Source: Stenotrophomonas sp. 24(2023) (GTDB lineage Bacteria > Pseudomonadota > Gammaproteobacteria > Xanthomonadales > Xanthomonadaceae). Taken from it: 64,000 bases of DNA. Every line of letters starts with the position of its first letter. The first letter of the stretch is position 1. The translations under genes were made by a program, and so were the position numbers. The notes beneath the pieces are model-generated. The model was not told the DNA's origin and made no database searches. It saw only the letters and a program-made list of their open reading frames with translations. This document shows positions 60,609 to 64,000 of this stretch, piece after piece. The stretch lies in NCBI RefSeq assembly GCF_030913365.1, contig NZ_CP133160.1, forward strand, positions 1,550,001 to 1,614,000, read 5' to 3'.

Positions 60609-60751
60609 GCCTCGACTCCCTGCGGAAGGTCCACGGCCGGTTGGCCATGGCAGGGGTCCAGCATGGGCATCGCGGCACGCTCCTGTTTTGCCGCACGGTG
60701 CAGGATCTGCACCGGATGTGGCAGCACCACCGTGGCGGCACCGGATGCAAC

Positions 60752-60773
60752 AGGCCCCGCCGGAGCGGGGCCT
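60752..60773 (-). terminator. Hairpin after the Gln-rich microprotein gene
   Basis: AGGCCCCG (60752-60759) pairs with CGGGGCCT (60766-60773) around a 6-base loop, 23 bases downstream of the microprotein stop codon on the minus strand. Confidence 0.5.
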
Positions 60774-60795
60774 GGGGTACCACCGGCACGCGCGC

Positions 60796-60909
60796 TTACT
60801 CTTCTTCGTCCTGCCAGCCCTGCTGCTGGTTCTGGTTGCGCTGCTGGTCCTGCTGCTGTTGCTGCTGGTCGCGCTGGGTATCGTGCTGGTTCTGCTGCTT
60901 CTGGGCCAT
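60796..60909 (-). CDS. Gln/Asp-rich microprotein
   Basis: A 37-aa coding sequence (MAQKQQNQHDTQRDQQQQQQ, then further Gln/Asn and an acidic GWQDEEE tail). It has a good ribosome-binding site, GGAG seven bases before the ATG, and a terminator-like hairpin after the stop. About half of the residues are Gln. It is hydrophilic and presumably disordered, like small stress-induced hydrophilins; the function is unknown. The low-complexity CAG/CTG run could also be a repeat, but ribosome-binding site, start, stop and terminator together favour a real gene. Confidence 0.6.
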   Translation of the reverse strand: MAQKQQNQHDTQRDQQQQQQDQQRNQNQQQGWQDEEE

Positions 60910-61134
60910 GTCCGTCTCCGATGCCACGTGCGGAATGCCGTGGTCGGGCCCATCGTGTGCAGCACGAAGTTAACCCCTTGTGGCAATACGTGCAGGCCAC
61001 CGTGACCGGCGCACGCTGAACAGGCAAAGGGGCTTGCGGCACAAGCCCCCGGTCGATTCATCGCCGATCGGCATGTGGTCATGCCCCGGCCCGCGCAGGC
61101 CCTGTTCAGGCGCCCGGCAGCCTCGCCGTTGCGC
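60910..61134. other. Intergenic region upstream of the microprotein
   Basis: Between the microprotein and atoE. GGGGCTTG/CAAGCCCC (61029-61049) forms an 8-bp hairpin about 86 bases past the atoE stop, followed by TTTG on the minus strand, a possible terminator. The AT-richer run near 60955-60985 probably carries the microprotein promoter. No other gene seen. Confidence 0.45.
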
Positions 61135-62559
61135 TCAGGGCATCACCGGCGGCACGTACTCCAGGGTCATGCCCAGCAGCCACAGCAGCCCGAGCACCAG
61201 CGGGATGTGCACCAGCAGCTGCAGGAACGTGAAGCCCACGATGTCACGTGCTTTCAGCCCCAGCACGCCCAGCAGGGGCAGCATCCAGAACGGGTTGATG
61301 AGGTTCGGCAGTGCCTCGGCCGCGTTGTAGACCTGGACCGCCCAGCCCAGGTGCGCCTGCAGTTCGTTGGCGGCCTGCATCACGTACGGCGCCTCGATGA
61401 TCCACTTGCCACCACCGGAGGGCACGAAGAAGCCCAGCACCGCCGAGTACACGCCCATCACCAGCGCGAAGGTGTCGGTACTGGCGACATGCACGAACAG
61501 CGTGGACAGCCGGTGCGCCAGTGTCTGGCCATCCCCACCGGCCGCATGGGTGAGGATCATCGCGATGCCGCCGTACAGCGGGAACTGGATCAGCACGCCG
61601 GTGGTGCTGGGCACCGCCTTGGCCACGGCGTCGAGGAAGCTGCGCGGCCGCCAGTGCAGCAGCAGGCCCAGCGAAATGAACAGAAAATTGTAGGTATTGA
61701 GGTTGGCGATGGCCGTGACCACCGGCTTGCTGGCAAATTCATTGAACAACCAGCCGAACGCCAGCAGCGAGAGCAGCACCGTCAGCAGCGGGCTGTATTC
61801 CAGCCATTCGCCCGGGCGCGTGCGCCGCTGCAGCGGCACCGGTTCGGCCTGCGCGGCCCCGTCGAAATCCTGCGCGGTGCGCGCACTGCCGGCGGCCGGC
61901 GCGGTCAGCCACGCCACCAGCAGCGACACCAGGATCAGCACGGCCGTCAGCACGATCGACTGCCACAGGAAAATGGTTTCGGTGAAGGGCAGCACGCCGG
62001 TGATCTCCACCAGCCCGGGCGGCATGCTGGCCGGGTTGGCCTGCAGCTGCGCGGCCGACGAGCTCAGCCCCATCGCCCACACGGCGCCCAGGCCCAGGTA
62101 GGCCGAGGCGCCGGCGGCACGGTAGTCCATGCGCAGGTCGGTGCGACGGGCCAAGGCGCGTACCAGCAGGCCACCAAACACCAGCGAGAACCCCCAGCTC
62201 AGCAACGACGCGAGCATGCTGACCAGCCCCACGTACACCACCGCGCCGCGCCCGGTGCGCGGCACCCGTGCCAGCAGCGCGATGAAGCGTGCCACCACCG
62301 GCGCGGTCGCCACGGCATAGCCACCGATGACCACGAAGGCCATCTGCATGGTGAAGGGAATCAGGCTCCAGAAGCCTTCGCCGAACGACTGCGCGGTGGT
62401 CTGCGGCGAACTGCCGAAGCCCATCGCCGCCAGCGCGACGATGACCACGCCGAGCACCGCGAACACGTATGCATCCGGGAACCACTTTTCCGCCCAGGCC
62501 GCCGAGCGCAACGCGGCGCGCGCCATCCAGCCATCCTGTCCTGCTGCCGTCACGGCCAT
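61135..62559 (-). CDS. Short-chain fatty acid transporter (AtoE family)
   Basis: A 474-aa permease with about twelve membrane helices. AtoE-like landmarks include AEKWFPDAYVFAVLGVVIVA, SWGFSLVFGGLLVRALARRT, the re-entrant PSGGGKWIIEAPYVMQAANE and LINPFWMLPLLGVLGLKARD. These carriers take up acetate, butyrate or acetoacetate. Start ATG at 62559; the in-frame extension upstream covers a single SMAG-like palindrome (62653-62669). Neighbours give no ato operon, so it stands alone. Confidence 0.9.
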   Translation of the reverse strand: MAVTAAGQDGWMARAALRSAAWAEKWFPDAYVFAVLGVVIVALAAMGFGSSPQTTAQSFGEGFWSLIPFTMQMAFVVIGGYAVATAPVVARFIALLARVPRTGRGAVVYVGLVSMLASLLSWGFSLVFGGLLVRALARRTDLRMDYRAAGASAYLGLGAVWAMGLSSSAAQLQANPASMPPGLVEITGVLPFTETIFLWQSIVLTAVLILVSLLVAWLTAPAAGSARTAQDFDGAAQAEPVPLQRRTRPGEWLEYSPLLTVLLSLLAFGWLFNEFASKPVVTAIANLNTYNFLFISLGLLLHWRPRSFLDAVAKAVPSTTGVLIQFPLYGGIAMILTHAAGGDGQTLAHRLSTLFVHVASTDTFALVMGVYSAVLGFFVPSGGGKWIIEAPYVMQAANELQAHLGWAVQVYNAAEALPNLINPFWMLPLLGVLGLKARDIVGFTFLQLLVHIPLVLGLLWLLGMTLEYVPPVMP

Positions 62560-62652
62560 CGCCCACCCTCCCCGGTTCGATGGATCGATTCTCGGTGGCG
62601 CGGGCGGGGCTGTCAGTCGCCTATTGGTCGTAGGCAGGGGCGGACCGGTCGA

Positions 62653-62669
62653 TCCACGCCCTGCGTGGA
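62653..62669. repeat. Solitary SMAG-like palindrome
   Basis: TCCACGC (62653-62659) and GCGTGGA (62663-62669) match the arms of the array at 52.8 kb, but the GTAG head is replaced by GTCG. It sits between ubiA and atoE. Confidence 0.6.
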
Positions 62670-62694
62670 GGCCCCGCCACACCCCTGCACCGAC

Positions 62695-63588
62695 TCAGCG
62701 CAGCGCCAGGTCCAGCGCCAGGCCGGCGAACAGCGCTGCGCCTACCCAGTTGTTGTGCAGGAATGCCTTGAAGCACGGCTCGCGCTCGCGATGGCGGGCC
62801 AGCCAGAATTCATAGGCCACCAGCCCACCCGCCACCAGCAGGCCCAGCACGTACCAGCCGCCCAGCCCGCCGCGCACGCCCACCAGCGCCATCGTGGCCA
62901 GGAACAAGGCGTACAGCACCCCCTGGATCACCAGGTCCAGTTCACCGAACAGGATGGCCGTGGAGCGCGAGCCCATCCTCAGGTCGTCATCGCGGTCGAC
63001 CATCGCATACCAGGTGTCATACGCGGTGGACCACAGGATGTTGGCCGCGTACAGCAGCCAGCCCAACGCCGGCACGTGCCCCTGCACGGCGGCGAACGCC
63101 ATCGGGATGCCCCAGCCGAACGCCATGCCCAGGTAGACCTGCGGCAGGTGGGTGTAGCGCTTCAGGTAGGGGTAGCTGGCGGCCAGGAAGATGCCGACGA
63201 AACTCAGGCCGATGGTCAGCCCGTTCATTGTCAGCACCAGGCCGAAGGCCACCAGCATCAGCACCGCGAACAGCGCCAGCGCGGCACGGCCACGCACCGC
63301 GCCACTGGCCAGCGGGCGATCCTTGGTGCGCTTGACGTGCGGATCCAGCCAGCGATCGGCGTAATCGTTGATGACGCAACCGGCCGAACGGGTCAGCCAG
63401 ACGCCGGCGCTGAACACGAACAGCGTCCACAGCGGCGGCAGGCCGCCGGCCGCCAGCCACAGTGCCCACCAGGTGGGCCAGAGCAGCAGCAGGGTGCCGA
63501 TCGGGCGGTCGGCGCGCATCAGTTTCCAGTAGTGCCGCCATTGGGGCGTGGGCGCAGTGGCCGGCGGCAGGGGGTGTTGGGAAGACAT
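62695..63588 (-). CDS. ubiA: 4-hydroxybenzoate polyprenyltransferase
   Basis: A 297-aa UbiA prenyltransferase with eight or nine membrane helices. The two Asp-rich prenyl-diphosphate sites are present: [20 protein letters not shown] (NDxxDxxxD) and [20 protein letters not shown] (DxxxD region). [20 protein letters not shown] is the conserved opening. It attaches the polyprenyl tail to 4-hydroxybenzoate in ubiquinone synthesis. Start ATG 63588. A terminator hairpin separates it from the Wzc-like gene upstream on the same strand. Confidence 0.96.
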   Translation of the reverse strand: MSSQHPLPPATAPTPQWRHYWKLMRADRPIGTLLLLWPTWWALWLAAGGLPPLWTLFVFSAGVWLTRSAGCVINDYADRWLDPHVKRTKDRPLASGAVRGRAALALFAVLMLVAFGLVLTMNGLTIGLSFVGIFLAASYPYLKRYTHLPQVYLGMAFGWGIPMAFAAVQGHVPALGWLLYAANILWSTAYDTWYAMVDRDDDLRMGSRSTAILFGELDLVIQGVLYALFLATMALVGVRGGLGGWYVLGLLVAGGLVAYEFWLARHREREPCFKAFLHNNWVGAALFAGLALDLALR

Positions 63589-63643
63589 GGTGCAAGGATA
63601 CTCCCCTGCCCCGCGGTTCCGGCAGCCCTGCCCTGGAACGACA

Positions 63644-63672
63644 GAGCCCGGTGCATGCAATGCACCGGGCTC
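63644..63672 (-). terminator. Strong terminator hairpin
   Basis: A perfect 13-bp stem (GAGCCCGGTGCAT at 63644-63656 with its complement at 63660-63672) and a 3-base loop lie 25 bases after the Wzc-like stop codon on the minus strand, followed by TGTCGTT. Confidence 0.65.
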
Positions 63673-63696
63673 CCGGGTCACACACCGGCCGTGGCG

Positions 63697-64000
63697 TCAG
63701 GCCTTGGCGTCGGATTTGTACTCGTAGTAGCCGTAGCTGTAGTAGCCGGTGGCACGCTTCTCCACCGCGTTGAAGATCGCGCCCTTGATCTGCACGCCGT
63801 TCTGTTCGAAACGGTGCAGCGTCAGCTCGATCTCCTTGGCCTGGTTCACGCCGAAACGGGTGACCAGCAGGCTGGAACCGGCATGGGTGGCGACCAGTGC
63901 GGGATCGGTCACGGCCAGGATCGGCGGGGTATCCACGATCACCAGGTCGTACTGCTTGGACACCGTTTCCAGCAGCTGCACGAAGCGCGGGTGCATCAGC
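63697..64000 (-). CDS. Polysaccharide-export tyrosine kinase, C-terminus (Wzc/GumC-like), partial
   Basis: The last 100 or so residues of a BY-kinase that continues beyond the window. Walker B-like QYDLVIVDTPPILAVTDPAL and GVNQAKEIELTLHRFEQNGV fit the Wzc/CpsD ATPase fold. The protein ends in a tyrosine cluster (TGYYSYGYYEYKSDAKA) that these kinases autophosphorylate to control polymer length. In Xanthomonadaceae this belongs to an exopolysaccharide or LPS gene cluster, which presumably lies past 64 kb. Confidence 0.92.
   Translation of the reverse strand, partial: LMHPRFVQLLETVSKQYDLVIVDTPPILAVTDPALVATHAGSSLLVTRFGVNQAKEIELTLHRFEQNGVQIKGAIFNAVEKRATGYYSYGYYEYKSDAKA

Overview
The window is a high-GC gammaproteobacterial chromosome segment that fits the Xanthomonadaceae, most likely Stenotrophomonas. 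The signs are GTAG-headed palindromic repeats of the SMAG type, three large TonB-dependent receptors, a Xanthomonadaceae-style receptor-linked sugar utilisation locus, many LysR/MocR/AraC regulators and core genes such as glnB/K, ubiK, comM, ubiA and cyoABCD. This is inferred from gene content and protein style; no database search was possible.

Layout. 1-1.7 kb: a RIO-like kinase, a PII protein, UbiK and a small membrane protein. 1.7-5.4 kb: an accessory island whose RT part is visibly poorer in G+C than its surroundings. It holds a zinc-ribbon protein, a gene remnant, a defence-type reverse transcriptase (421 aa, YCDD active site) and, directly upstream of it, a promoter followed by a strongly structured ~280-nt non-coding region. 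The complement of that region is stop-free for 100 codons and carries a good ribosome-binding site and ATG. This looks like a DRT2-type antiphage system, in which an RNA is reverse transcribed to build a gene. 5.1-9 kb: an orphan protein behind a heavily folded leader, a TonB receptor and a glycine-zipper protein. 9.1-10.7 kb: comM. 10.7-21.4 kb: an AgaR-like sugar locus (DUF4832 protein, TonB receptor, DeoR regulator, Tat-exported GH36-like glycosidase, EamA transporter, AgaS-like SIS protein, BadF-type kinase) with matching operators. This points to use of alpha-linked galactose or N-acetylgalactosamine sugars.

21.4-32 kb: azoR/HxlR pair, HAD phosphatase, an SDR-MFS-SDR operon, an RND efflux pair and its LysR regulator. 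The SDR operon and the pump share an identical promoter box. 32-41 kb: redox and sugar-modifying enzymes (two aldo/keto reductases, one degenerate; an exported cupin; a Tat-exported epimerase), alkaline phosphatase, AraC/SDR pair and a PQQ-type sugar dehydrogenase lipoprotein. 42-44 kb: a Xre/RES toxin-antitoxin pair and trans-aconitate methyltransferase. 44.1-52.7 kb: cyoABCD-SCO1 next to two MocR-type regulators flanking a small membrane thiol-protein operon, with matching inverted-repeat operators.

52.7-64 kb: a strictly 44-bp-periodic array of SMAG palindromes, a Tat-exported class V aminotransferase translationally coupled to a TonB receptor, a VOC protein, a TPM-domain membrane protein, an unknown cysteine-motif protein, a Gln-rich microprotein, AtoE, UbiA and the C-terminus of a Wzc-like tyrosine kinase that runs off the end.
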